DNA of 64,000 nucleotides, from NCBI RefSeq assembly GCF_000327505.1, contig NC_019942.1, forward strand, positions 682,001-746,000. Reading direction: 5' to 3'. This document shows, piece by piece, positions 35,167 through 43,204 of the stretch. The DNA comes from Aciduliprofundum sp. MAR08-339 (GTDB lineage Archaea > Thermoplasmatota > Thermoplasmata > Thermoplasmatales > Aciduliprofundaceae). The notes beneath the pieces are model-generated. The model did not search any database. It was not told where the DNA came from and worked only from the letters and a program-made list of their open reading frames with translations. Position 1 is the stretch's first letter, and each line of letters starts with the position of its first letter. The position numbers and the translations under genes are program-made.

Positions 35167-36221
35167 AAATCAATCACCTTTTTTATGTGATCATAAATTA
35201 GATCTCCTATAAATTTCTCATATTTTAATGGCAGAATGATTTTATATATCTCTTTCGTTTTTATATTTTGTCTCATAATATTTATTACTCTACTCCATAT
35301 ATCCTTTAATGCGGTGTTTGGATTCGCATAAATATAAGCATCTAAAAGTTTTCCAAAATTGTGGCAGGGAACTTCCGAAAATGTATGAGTGGGTGAAATG
35401 TTCATTTCAATTTTTTCACTAATTTCAAGTTTTTTTAAAAAATCTTCTCTAGAAATATTGTCAATAATGAGTTTTTTATTTTGTTTTAGAGATCTTTCAA
35501 TAATATATCCCATCTCCAACTTGCATCCATTATTAAAAATATTTAAATTGTACAACTTCTCATCTCTTGATAGATATTTAAACAACCTTATTTTATTTAT
35601 ACCGTTCACTTCTTCCCTTCCTAAATAATGCAATTTGAATTCATATGATCTAATATTAAAGGGATAGGGGAGAATTTCATTTTCTCCCAGTATAATGTTC
35701 TCATCTCCAAGGAAACCAAAACCTTTTTTGACTAAAACCATAGTAATTGTTGTTTTATACACACCCGCTCTACCAGCAAGTAGAATGCCTTTATTATTAA
35801 ATCCGACACCCCCACCATGAATAAGAATTTTTCCTTTTTTAATAAAAAGTAACCATATTAGTGGTCTTAAAAATATGTTCTGAGTTGCTAATATAGGCCA
35901 CAATCTTCTTAGGCCCTTGGGTTTAGGTTTTATATTTAGAATGATAGGACCCTTCATCTCCAAACCATTTATTTCCACATCATATTTATCATCCCTTAAA
36001 AATAAATAATTCCATTTTATGTAGTATTTTCCGTCCACTATGTATGTATCCTCTATTGAAGGTTTAAAATCACCCACATTTACTATAATGTCCGGTTTTT
36101 CCACGTAATCTACCTTAAAATATTCATATTCTGGATTTAGGTCCCAGAAAAAGTCTTTTTTTTCTTTATTTATCTGAAATTTAATTATATTATGTATGTT
36201 GTAGTGCTCAGTAATACACAT
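35163..36221 (-). CDS. HprK-related P-loop kinase-like protein
   Basis: This 352-residue protein contains the segment ILIHGGGVGFNNKGILLAG followed by RAGVYKTTITMVLVKKG, the pattern of HPr-kinase-related proteins in polysaccharide loci. The Walker A (about 150-158) reads GRAGVYKTT, with Tyr where the glycine before the Lys is usual. The downstream GFLGDENIIL is the expected acidic site. The start ATG 36221 is chosen because a TAATTTATTAATTA box lies about 24 bases upstream, between this gene and the divergent PHP gene; the open frame to 36320 would overlap the PHP gene. It heads the leftward operon. Confidence 0.65.
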   Translation of the reverse strand: MCITEHYNIHNIIKFQINKEKKDFFWDLNPEYEYFKVDYVEKPDIIVNVGDFKPSIEDTYIVDGKYYIKWNYLFLRDDKYDVEINGLEMKGPIILNIKPKPKGLRRLWPILATQNIFLRPLIWLLFIKKGKILIHGGGVGFNNKGILLAGRAGVYKTTITMVLVKKGFGFLGDENIILGENEILPYPFNIRSYEFKLHYLGREEVNGINKIRLFKYLSRDEKLYNLNIFNNGCKLEMGYIIERSLKQNKKLIIDNISREDFLKKLEISEKIEMNISPTHTFSEVPCHNFGKLLDAYIYANPNTALKDIWSRVINIMRQNIKTKEIYKIILPLKYEKFIGDLIYDHIKKVIDL

Positions 36222-36237
36222 GAAATGAAATAATGAT

Positions 36238-36250
36238 AATTTATTAATTA
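36238..36250 (-). promoter_or_regulatory. TATA box of the leftward glycan operon
   Basis: The AT-only element TAATTAATAAATT on the minus strand lies about 24 bases before ATG 36221. It appears to drive at least six overlapping or closely spaced genes down to 30221, and probably the next two. Confidence 0.5.
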
Positions 36251-36296
36251 AGCTTTTTGCCAACGTTTTAATACTCTGGTGTGATTTGGCTATGCA

Positions 36297-36986
36297 ATGA
36301 GAATAGATATGCATGTTCACAGTGAGTATTCCTTTGATTCAAAAATGAAAATAAAGACCATTGCGAAAATAACCAAAAAAAGAGGGTTGGATGGAATTGC
36401 TCTGACTGATCATAACACACTGAAAGGGATTAAAAATGCAAAGGAAACATTCAGAAATTATGGATTAATGCTTATACCTGGAGTGGAGTTAAGAGTTGAG
36501 AAAACAGATTATCTCATTTACTTTATAGAGGAAGAGGCACTTTTAAAGATAAAAGAGGTGAATGATATTATAGATTATGTAAAGGAAAATAATGGGATTA
36601 TTGGAGTGGCTCATCCTTATAGAAGAGGATATAATCTTCCACATAGAAACATTCTTGAGAGATTAGATGTTGTGGAGGTATTCAATGCGAGAAATACTTT
36701 TAATGAGAATGCAATGGCTGAGAATTTGGTGAAGAAACTTAATAAAACTCCAACTGCAGGGAGTGATGCTCATATATATTCGTATATTGGTTTAGGATAT
36801 ATAATTTGTGGAGATGACATTAAAGAATGTTTACTTAAAAATAAGGTGAGAATAGCAGGAGAGTATCCAACTAGATATATGAAGATGCATAATAAATTAA
36901 AGGCTGCACAGTATATGCCCTCCACTAAAAAAAGATATTATTTAACACACCCCTATACAGCATTTAAAAAATTACTTAAAAAATGA
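36297..36986 (+). CDS. PHP-domain metal-dependent phosphoesterase
   Basis: This 229-residue protein has the four PHP motifs: MHVHSEYSFDSKMK at the N terminus, LTDHNTLKG near 35, VAHPYRRG near 103 and GSDAH near 155. PHP enzymes hydrolyse phosphoesters using a trinuclear metal site. In this cluster it could dephosphorylate a sugar or nucleotide; the substrate is unknown. The C-terminal tail is basic. Its stop abuts the stop of the convergent ATP-grasp gene. Confidence 0.85.
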   Translation: MRIDMHVHSEYSFDSKMKIKTIAKITKKRGLDGIALTDHNTLKGIKNAKETFRNYGLMLIPGVELRVEKTDYLIYFIEEEALLKIKEVNDIIDYVKENNGIIGVAHPYRRGYNLPHRNILERLDVVEVFNARNTFNENAMAENLVKKLNKTPTAGSDAHIYSYIGLGYIICGDDIKECLLKNKVRIAGEYPTRYMKMHNKLKAAQYMPSTKKRYYLTHPYTAFKKLLKK

Positions 36987-38183
36987 TTACCTATATTCAC
37001 CTGAAATTGTTCTTTTTCCTTTAAGATAATCTACAAAATATCTTCCAGATGTGATTAATGCTCCAATAACAGGTAGTGGGTCATCTAAATCAATATAATC
37101 ATAATACGTTCCTCTAAACCTGAAAAACTCTTTGAAAACATAAGAGTTGTCCTTTCTTTCTGTTTTAAGTCTAAAATAAAAATTAAGAATATCTCCAGGA
37201 ATAAGCCACCTACAAAGAACACCTGTTTTATACTCCCTTACCATATTCACATCCCCATCTACAGCAAGTTTGTATAGAAGATATGGGAAATCCACACCTG
37301 CATGATAAGCCAATGCCAATGACCCCCAGAACCTGCCATTTATTTCCATAAGCACAGGTCCTTTTTTAGTTAGTTTAAATTCAACCATTGCAACACCATG
37401 CCAGTTTAACTTTTCCAGTAATCTCTTTCCAGCATCTACCATCTCGTCATTTTTTATACTCATCCTTAATGTAGATGGTCCACCAGTAATGGGGTACTCT
37501 CTTAATCTTATATAAGAAAAATATGCTCTCATCTTTCCCTTGTTAAATAGAAATGATGTACCTGCACCCTGTCCTTCTACATATTCCTGAATTAGATAAT
37601 CTTTAACATTTTTTATTTTAGAGAAGAACTTTTCTAAATCTTTATCGTTGTTAATGTAGTTTTTAGTTGTCACATATCTTGTTTTTGCACCTTTTTCTGG
37701 GTCCCAGAGGGTCTGGGATATCGGCTTTACAACTACAGGGTACTTCATATCCTTTTTAATTTTCCTTAAATCCTCTTTATCTAAAGGACGATAAGTTCGT
37801 GGTATTTTAACTCCTACAGAGTTTGCAATTTTTAATGTTTCCCATTTACTTAATGTTTTCATAAAAGTATCAAAATCCACGAATGGAAGACTAGAGTATT
37901 TTTCAATAATATTCTTATTTTTTATGATTGGCAATATTTCAAAATCGTGTACAGGTATAATAACATCATATTTTTTTGATCTAATTATTGAAAGTATATT
38001 GTTAAAAAATGCTATAGGCATTTTTTGAGGATTTGGGTATAAGAACTTATTAGTAGAATATTTTGACAGAGAAGCAGTAGATAATTTAGTGTGGTCTCCA
38101 ACAGATATTTTTAATCCTTTTCTCCCTAAGGATCTCACAATTGTAAGGGTAGCTCTCCTAGAACCACCAGTAACTAATATCAC
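36987..38183 (-). CDS. ATP-grasp ligase
   Basis: This 398-residue protein has a pre-ATP-grasp domain starting ILVTGGSRRATLTIVRSLGR, then the ATP-grasp core. The core includes PVVVKPISQT at about 150, YLIQEYVEGQGAGTSFLFN at about 195 and the metal-binding VLMEINGRFWGSLALAYHAG at about 275. Such carbamoyl-phosphate-synthase-like proteins ligate a carboxylate to an amine. In surface-glycan loci they are suspected of amino-acylating sugars; this is inference. It follows the deacetylase-like gene by one base on the same strand. Confidence 0.83.
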   Translation of the reverse strand: MILVTGGSRRATLTIVRSLGRKGLKISVGDHTKLSTASLSKYSTNKFLYPNPQKMPIAFFNNILSIIRSKKYDVIIPVHDFEILPIIKNKNIIEKYSSLPFVDFDTFMKTLSKWETLKIANSVGVKIPRTYRPLDKEDLRKIKKDMKYPVVVKPISQTLWDPEKGAKTRYVTTKNYINNDKDLEKFFSKIKNVKDYLIQEYVEGQGAGTSFLFNKGKMRAYFSYIRLREYPITGGPSTLRMSIKNDEMVDAGKRLLEKLNWHGVAMVEFKLTKKGPVLMEINGRFWGSLALAYHAGVDFPYLLYKLAVDGDVNMVREYKTGVLCRWLIPGDILNFYFRLKTERKDNSYVFKEFFRFRGTYYDYIDLDDPLPVIGALITSGRYFVDYLKGKRTISGEYR

Positions 38184-38184
38184 T

Positions 38185-39102
38185 TTATATCTCCCCTTTC
38201 ATATATCTCAAATCTGATATTTTAATTATATCCACATCACCTGTAATTACCAGAATATTGGATAAATTTCCCTGGGCAATATCCTTTAATTGAACAACGT
38301 TTATATCATTTTTTCTTGCCCATTCAAGGACCATGCTCAGAGCATCTGAACATATTCTTCCCCTCTCCGGATGTAACTGCAATACTGGAATCCCGCCCAG
38401 ATCTTTTATAATCTCGCACATTTTCACCCATATTTTTCCAATTTTATCACCCCTGTAACCAAGGCGATCCACAAGTATCTCATCATCTGGCAAACTAACG
38501 GGAATTTCCACCAATCCATCATAATTCTCCAATTTCCAGTTTTTTATTGGTTTATAATATTTCAATATTCTCTTAACATTACCATCTACAGGAATGACAT
38601 CAACAAAGAAACTTTTGGAAGAGTCATATAAAAATCGTCTTTCTCTCAATATTCCCAAGATTTCATCGTTTACACTCAGATATGGAGCTCTAAATCCGTA
38701 TAACTCTATCCCAGATCGATAAAATATCTTCCTCCCAGCCACAATATGCTTTTCTATTGTCTCTTTATCAAGATTGGAATAATCCACATGCACGTATCCA
38801 TGCATTGCCCATTCTATTCTCTTATTTCTCCACTCTTTTATAGTATCCACATTCCTTTCAAGAGTCATAGCAGTAATTGGAAAGGTAGAAGAGGCATTAT
38901 AATCCTCCAGAATCTCAATAATTGTGTTAAATGAGGATACAAACCTGTTAAAGGAGTATCTGGAATATATCACTGCACCTCTCTTCAATGTATTTACAAA
39001 TCCTTTTGTTTTGATGGTGTGTATTAAAGATGGCACAAATTGATAAATCTCTACATGTATGAATATTTTTTGCAATTTTATTAACCAAAAATAAAAAATC
39101 AA
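38185..39102 (-). CDS. Polysaccharide-deacetylase-like protein, catalytic Asp motif not evident
   Basis: This 305-residue protein has the NodB-type barrel pattern. IEWAMHGYVHVDYSNL (about 107-122) supplies the two metal-ligand histidines, YGFRAPYLSVNDEIL the RAPY motif, and VLQLHPERGR the late His. The N-terminal SFDDG motif carrying the catalytic aspartates is replaced by YSFNRFVSS, so it may be inactive or use a different mechanism. It resembles proteins encoded with exopolysaccharide genes. It overlaps the AglH-like gene by 4 bases. Confidence 0.75.
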   Translation of the reverse strand: MIFYFWLIKLQKIFIHVEIYQFVPSLIHTIKTKGFVNTLKRGAVIYSRYSFNRFVSSFNTIIEILEDYNASSTFPITAMTLERNVDTIKEWRNKRIEWAMHGYVHVDYSNLDKETIEKHIVAGRKIFYRSGIELYGFRAPYLSVNDEILGILRERRFLYDSSKSFFVDVIPVDGNVKRILKYYKPIKNWKLENYDGLVEIPVSLPDDEILVDRLGYRGDKIGKIWVKMCEIIKDLGGIPVLQLHPERGRICSDALSMVLEWARKNDINVVQLKDIAQGNLSNILVITGDVDIIKISDLRYMKGEI

Positions 39103-40133
39103 AGAATGTGAAGAATATTAGCTATTAGTATGACAATGAATGATATTGCTACCTGGATAAGATATAGAGTTACAACAACTCCTCTCTCAGTGGCATATCC
39201 TCTAATCTTTTTCTGAATGAGAATTGCAAGGTGACATGAATCGTATATTTTATCGTAGGGCATTTCAAGATGCTCTTTTTTATCCGGTATACCAAATGCT
39301 TCTACCTCTTTCATATGATCAAAAAACCTAGCTCTTATAAACAGGATAAAATCCAAGAAATAAAGAGGAAATAATAGAGCACCGAATATTTCCATATTTC
39401 CCAATATGACCAATGCACCTATTAGTGCACCCATTGGATATGTTAGCGAATCACCAGGAAAGATTTTAGCAGGATACCAGTTAAAAATCAAAAAGCCAAA
39501 GAGTGTAGCAACTCCTATGAGTGATATATAGGCAATCCAACTCTCTCTCATCATTACAGCCTGAGCAGCTAGAGTGGCAAAGATTATTATACCCAATCCT
39601 GCTTCAAGGCCATTATATCCAGCCACCATATTAATGGCATTTGATGCACCGATTATTCCAACGGGTACAATTATTAGTGCATAGACCCATAAAGGTATGT
39701 TCCACGAGCTAAAGCTATTATACTGTGGGTATATTAGAACCAATGTCATAAGAGGAAGAGCAAGAATTGAAGATAACACAACTTTTCTTCTTTGTCTTAT
39801 TCCCTTTTTCCATCCAAGAATATCGTCCGTAAATCCGATAAATCCTGCCAGCACAACGGTAGATATCACAGCATATATTTCTGTGAGATGGCTCACAGAG
39901 CCAAAACATGCTTTTAAAAATAAATATAAAAACAATCCAACAGCTAATCCTATTATTACTGCAAAACCACCACCCTCTGCCACTTCAGGATGACCATATT
40001 TATTTAAGTCTTTACCAACAAGTCCAAAATACTTCGCTGCTGGGATCCATCTTTTTGTTAAATACCAAGTAAACAGAAAAGTAGCAACTAGGACTAGTGA
40101 GGATACTAGTATGTTATACATTAAAAAGGACAA
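39099..40133 (-). CDS. aglH: GlcNAc-1-phosphate transferase (AglH/GPT/MraY family)
   Basis: This 344-residue membrane protein has about ten hydrophobic segments. Family motifs are HPEVAEGGGFAVIIGL, GFTDDILGWKKGIRQ with the metal-binding DD, NAINMVAGYNGLEAGLGI, and FNWYPAKIFPGDSLTYPMGA. It transfers GlcNAc-1-P (or a similar sugar-1-P) from the UDP-sugar to dolichyl phosphate, the first step of lipid-linked glycan assembly. It heads a leftward operon with the deacetylase-like and ATP-grasp genes, and is divergent from the UDP-sugar dehydrogenase gene. The symbol is by similarity to methanogen and haloarchaeal enzymes. Confidence 0.88.
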   Translation of the reverse strand: MSFLMYNILVSSLVLVATFLFTWYLTKRWIPAAKYFGLVGKDLNKYGHPEVAEGGGFAVIIGLAVGLFLYLFLKACFGSVSHLTEIYAVISTVVLAGFIGFTDDILGWKKGIRQRRKVVLSSILALPLMTLVLIYPQYNSFSSWNIPLWVYALIIVPVGIIGASNAINMVAGYNGLEAGLGIIIFATLAAQAVMMRESWIAYISLIGVATLFGFLIFNWYPAKIFPGDSLTYPMGALIGALVILGNMEIFGALLFPLYFLDFILFIRARFFDHMKEVEAFGIPDKKEHLEMPYDKIYDSCHLAILIQKKIRGYATERGVVVTLYLIQVAISFIVILIANILHIL

Positions 40134-40299
40134 ATCCCGAGGGTAATATAATTTTTTCGCCGAAGTATTTTAGAAATCAAAAAGAGTTATATGCCAGAAA
40201 AGATAGAAAAATTAAATATCATACTACATCATAAAAAACAATTTCGATAAAAATAAGAATTTAAATAATCAAATTCCATATCCGCTCAAGGTGTTGTTA

Positions 40300-41640
40300 A
40301 TGAATATGCTCAATATCGATCCAGAGCAAGTAAAGAGATTATTCGATAGTGGGGCTTTGAAAATTGCCATTTTTGGTATGGGCAAAATGGGACTACCTCT
40401 CGCCGCGGTTTTTGCAGACAGGGGAGCGAAGGTAATAGGGGTGGATATAGACAAAAATAGGGTGGACATGATAAACGCAGGAGAGAACCCCGTGCCCGAG
40501 GAGCCAGGCCTTGCAGATCTGATCAGTAAGAATGTTGATGCGGGGAGATTGCGAGCAACAACGGACGGCGTGCAGGCGGCAAAGGATGCAGATGTTATGA
40601 TCATACTCGTGCCCACAATGATTGACGATCATGGCAATGTGAATCTCAATCCCGTTTACGATGTTGCCGAAAAAATAGCGAAGGGGCTTGAGAGGGGAAA
40701 CATCGTGATCACTGAAGCAACCATGCCCCCCGGAACCACAGAATCACTTGTTCCTATCTTAGAGAAAAGCGGTTTGAAGTTGGGCGAGTTTGGCCTTGCT
40801 CATGCTCCAGAACGCACCATGACTGGCACGGCAATTCGCGACATAACTGGCCAGTATCCGAAGATTGTGGGTGCAAGTGATGAAAGTACGCTCAACGCAG
40901 TTTCGGCCATATACGAGGTCATCAACAAAAAGGGAGTAATAAGAATGTCATCAATAAAGGCGGCGGAAGCAGTGAAGGTTTTTGAAGGCGTGTACAGGGA
41001 TGTGAATATCGCGCTTGCGAATGAGCTTGCCCTTTTCTGCGAGGAACAGAATCTTGATGCACTGGAAGTATTCAAAGCAGCAAACACACAGCCATACTGC
41101 CACATCCACATGCCCGGCGCAGGCGTGGGTGGGCACTGCATACCCGTTTATCCATGGTTCGTGATGAATCTCTCAAAGAGACACACGCGCCTCATAAGAA
41201 CTGCGAGAGAGCTCAACGACGAGATGCCAGAACACATGGTTGAGCTAACATTGAAAGCCTTAAATGAGAATGGGCTATCCGCAAAGAACGCAAATATACT
41301 GGTTCTGGGGCTCACATTTAGAGGAGATGTTTATGAATTCAGAAAATCTCCAAGCATTCCGTATATAGAGAGAATAAAAGAATGGAGCGAAAATGTGTAC
41401 GTGTATGATCCAGTGTGCTCTGAGAAGGATGCGGAGAGATACGGAGTGAAGTGGAAAGAGGATTTCAGGGATGTAGACATAATTGTGATAATGAACGATG
41501 CAAAGGAGTTCAAAGAGCTTAACCTTGATGATTTGGCAAAAAGTATGAGAAACAAAATCATAGTGGATGGGCGCGGAATAGTGGATAAGGAAAGGGCAAA
41601 ATCTCTGGGATTTGTGTATATGGGAGTTGGTAGAAAATGA
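40300..41640 (+). CDS. UDP-N-acetylhexosamine 6-dehydrogenase (WbpA/WecC type)
   Basis: This protein of about 446 residues has NAD-binding FGMGKMGLPLAAVFADRGAK near residue 26, catalytic-domain motifs PPGTTESLVP and AHAPERTMTG, and the active-site Cys in GAGVGGHCIPVYPWF (about 270). It oxidises UDP-GlcNAc or UDP-ManNAc to the uronic acid. Three overlapping genes follow, together giving a UDP-diacetamido-uronic acid pathway, which favours UDP-GlcNAc as substrate. An ATTTAAATA box lies about 30 bases upstream. TTG 40291 is an alternative start. Confidence 0.9.
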   Translation: MNMLNIDPEQVKRLFDSGALKIAIFGMGKMGLPLAAVFADRGAKVIGVDIDKNRVDMINAGENPVPEEPGLADLISKNVDAGRLRATTDGVQAAKDADVMIILVPTMIDDHGNVNLNPVYDVAEKIAKGLERGNIVITEATMPPGTTESLVPILEKSGLKLGEFGLAHAPERTMTGTAIRDITGQYPKIVGASDESTLNAVSAIYEVINKKGVIRMSSIKAAEAVKVFEGVYRDVNIALANELALFCEEQNLDALEVFKAANTQPYCHIHMPGAGVGGHCIPVYPWFVMNLSKRHTRLIRTARELNDEMPEHMVELTLKALNENGLSAKNANILVLGLTFRGDVYEFRKSPSIPYIERIKEWSENVYVYDPVCSEKDAERYGVKWKEDFRDVDIIVIMNDAKEFKELNLDDLAKSMRNKIIVDGRGIVDKERAKSLGFVYMGVGRK

Positions 41641-42593
41641 AGGTTGTTGTCATTGGTGTGGGTGTTATGGGAAAGAACCATGCTAGGGTTCTAAGTGATC
41701 TTGGACATCTAGCAGGCGTGGTGGACATGGATGAAAACGCTGCAAAAATTGTGGCTACCAGATACGGAGTTGAATGGGGCAGAAGTTTTGAAAATCTGGA
41801 GTTTGATGCTGCCGTTGTTGCTACTCCAACGATAACGCATTATGAACTTGCAAAAAAACTGATCGAAGAGGGAAAGCATGTCCTTGTTGAAAAACCATTT
41901 GTGCACAATGTATCAGAGGGTGAGGAACTCATAGATCTGGCCAGGAATAATAATGTGACTCTTGCAGTCGGTCACATAGAGAGACATAACCCCATGGTAG
42001 AGTTTGTGAAGAAAAATGTGGTTGAAAGGGATGGAATAATCTCAATAGGTGCAAAGCGTGTGAGCAGGTTTCCATCCAGGATAAGGGATGTTGGAGTTGT
42101 TATGGACTTGGGTGTGCATGATATTGATGTTTTGAGATACCTTATGGGTGATATAGTGGAGGTATATGCTCGTGGAGGTAAGATAAAGCATGATAAGTAT
42201 GAGGACCATGCTTCCATACTACTTGGGTTCAGAAACGGAAAGAGTGGTTATATAGAAACAAACTGGCTCACTCCCAAGAAGATAAGAAAACTGTGGATAA
42301 CCACGGAAACCTCCTATGTGGAAGGAGATTATATATCTCAAAGTGTGGAAATCTCATCTGAAAAACTTAGTGTTGATGAGTTCAACACCTACAATCTCGG
42401 TATTGATCTTAACATAAGGAGGATAAACCTGAAGAAAGAGGAACCATTGAAGCGGGAAATTACAGATTTCATAGATGCTATATCTAAGAATGTCCCTCCT
42501 CTAGTATCTGGTGAGGATGGTCTTGCGGCGGTGAAGATTGCAAAGGCAGCTCTGGAATCCATGGAACGTGGAAAGGTTGTTGAGGTGGAGTGA
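41637..42593 (+). CDS. UDP-GlcNAcA 3-dehydrogenase-like oxidoreductase (WlbA/WbpB)
   Basis: This 318-residue Gfo/Idh/MocA protein has NAD-binding VIGVGVMGKNHARVL at residues 5-19, the EKP motif in HVLVEKPFVHN near 85, and the active-site MDLGVHDIDVLRYLMG near 160. In the bacterial wbp/wlb routes this oxidises C3 of UDP-GlcNAcA before transamination. Its start overlaps the stop of the dehydrogenase gene (ATGA), consistent with a shared pathway. Confidence 0.87.
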   Translation: MKVVVIGVGVMGKNHARVLSDLGHLAGVVDMDENAAKIVATRYGVEWGRSFENLEFDAAVVATPTITHYELAKKLIEEGKHVLVEKPFVHNVSEGEELIDLARNNNVTLAVGHIERHNPMVEFVKKNVVERDGIISIGAKRVSRFPSRIRDVGVVMDLGVHDIDVLRYLMGDIVEVYARGGKIKHDKYEDHASILLGFRNGKSGYIETNWLTPKKIRKLWITTETSYVEGDYISQSVEISSEKLSVDEFNTYNLGIDLNIRRINLKKEEPLKREITDFIDAISKNVPPLVSGEDGLAAVKIAKAALESMERGKVVEVE

Positions 42594-42637
42594 GGGCAAA
42601 TGTTTATAATAGTCGCGAATATTGCTACGGAGTGATA

Positions 42638-43204
42638 ATGATGGAATATTACGCACATCCAACAGCAGAAGTAAGCGAGAAGGCAAAAATAGGGAAAGGC
42701 ACGAAAATCTGGCATCAAGCGCAGATACGAGAAGGAGCAATCATAGGTGAAAACTGCAATCTTGGAAAGGGAGTTTATGTGGATTTTGATGTGAAAATTG
42801 GAAACAATGTGAAGATTCAGAACTATGTATCTGTGTATCATGGTGTAGAAATAGAGGATGATGTTTTTGTGGGTCCTGCGGCAGTGTTCACAAATGACAA
42901 GCATCCCCGCGCGTGGCTATGGGACGAAACGAGGTTATGTCACACGAAAATAAGGAAGGGAGCGAGTATAGGAGCAAATGCCACCATTGTATGCGGTGTG
43001 GAGGTGGGAGAGTACGCAATGATTGCAGCGGGAGCCGTGGTGACAAAGGACGTGCCTCCTCACGCTCTCGTGATGGGCGTGCCCGCAAAGGTCGTTGGAT
43101 TTGTATGCGAATGCGGAGAGAAGCTGGATGAGAATTTCAAATGTCCCGCATGTGGAAAAGAGTATCCTGAACTGAAAAAATATGCAAAAGAGGTGAAAAG
43201 ATGA
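42638..43204 (+). CDS. UDP-3-amino-sugar N-acetyltransferase (WlbB/WbpD type) with zinc ribbon
   Basis: This left-handed beta-helix acyltransferase of about 188 residues has the sequence KIGKGTKIWHQAQIREGAII, typical of WlbB/WbpD, with FTNDKHPRA at the active site (catalytic His). The last 40 residues add CECGEKLDENFKCPACG, a four-cysteine zinc ribbon that is an unusual tail for this family. It acetylates the 3-amino group. An ATG at 42638 preceded by GGAGTGAT is preferred over an in-frame GTG at 42590 that overlaps the upstream gene. It overlaps the aminotransferase gene by 4 bases. Confidence 0.87.
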   Translation: MMEYYAHPTAEVSEKAKIGKGTKIWHQAQIREGAIIGENCNLGKGVYVDFDVKIGNNVKIQNYVSVYHGVEIEDDVFVGPAAVFTNDKHPRAWLWDETRLCHTKIRKGASIGANATIVCGVEVGEYAMIAAGAVVTKDVPPHALVMGVPAKVVGFVCECGEKLDENFKCPACGKEYPELKKYAKEVKR

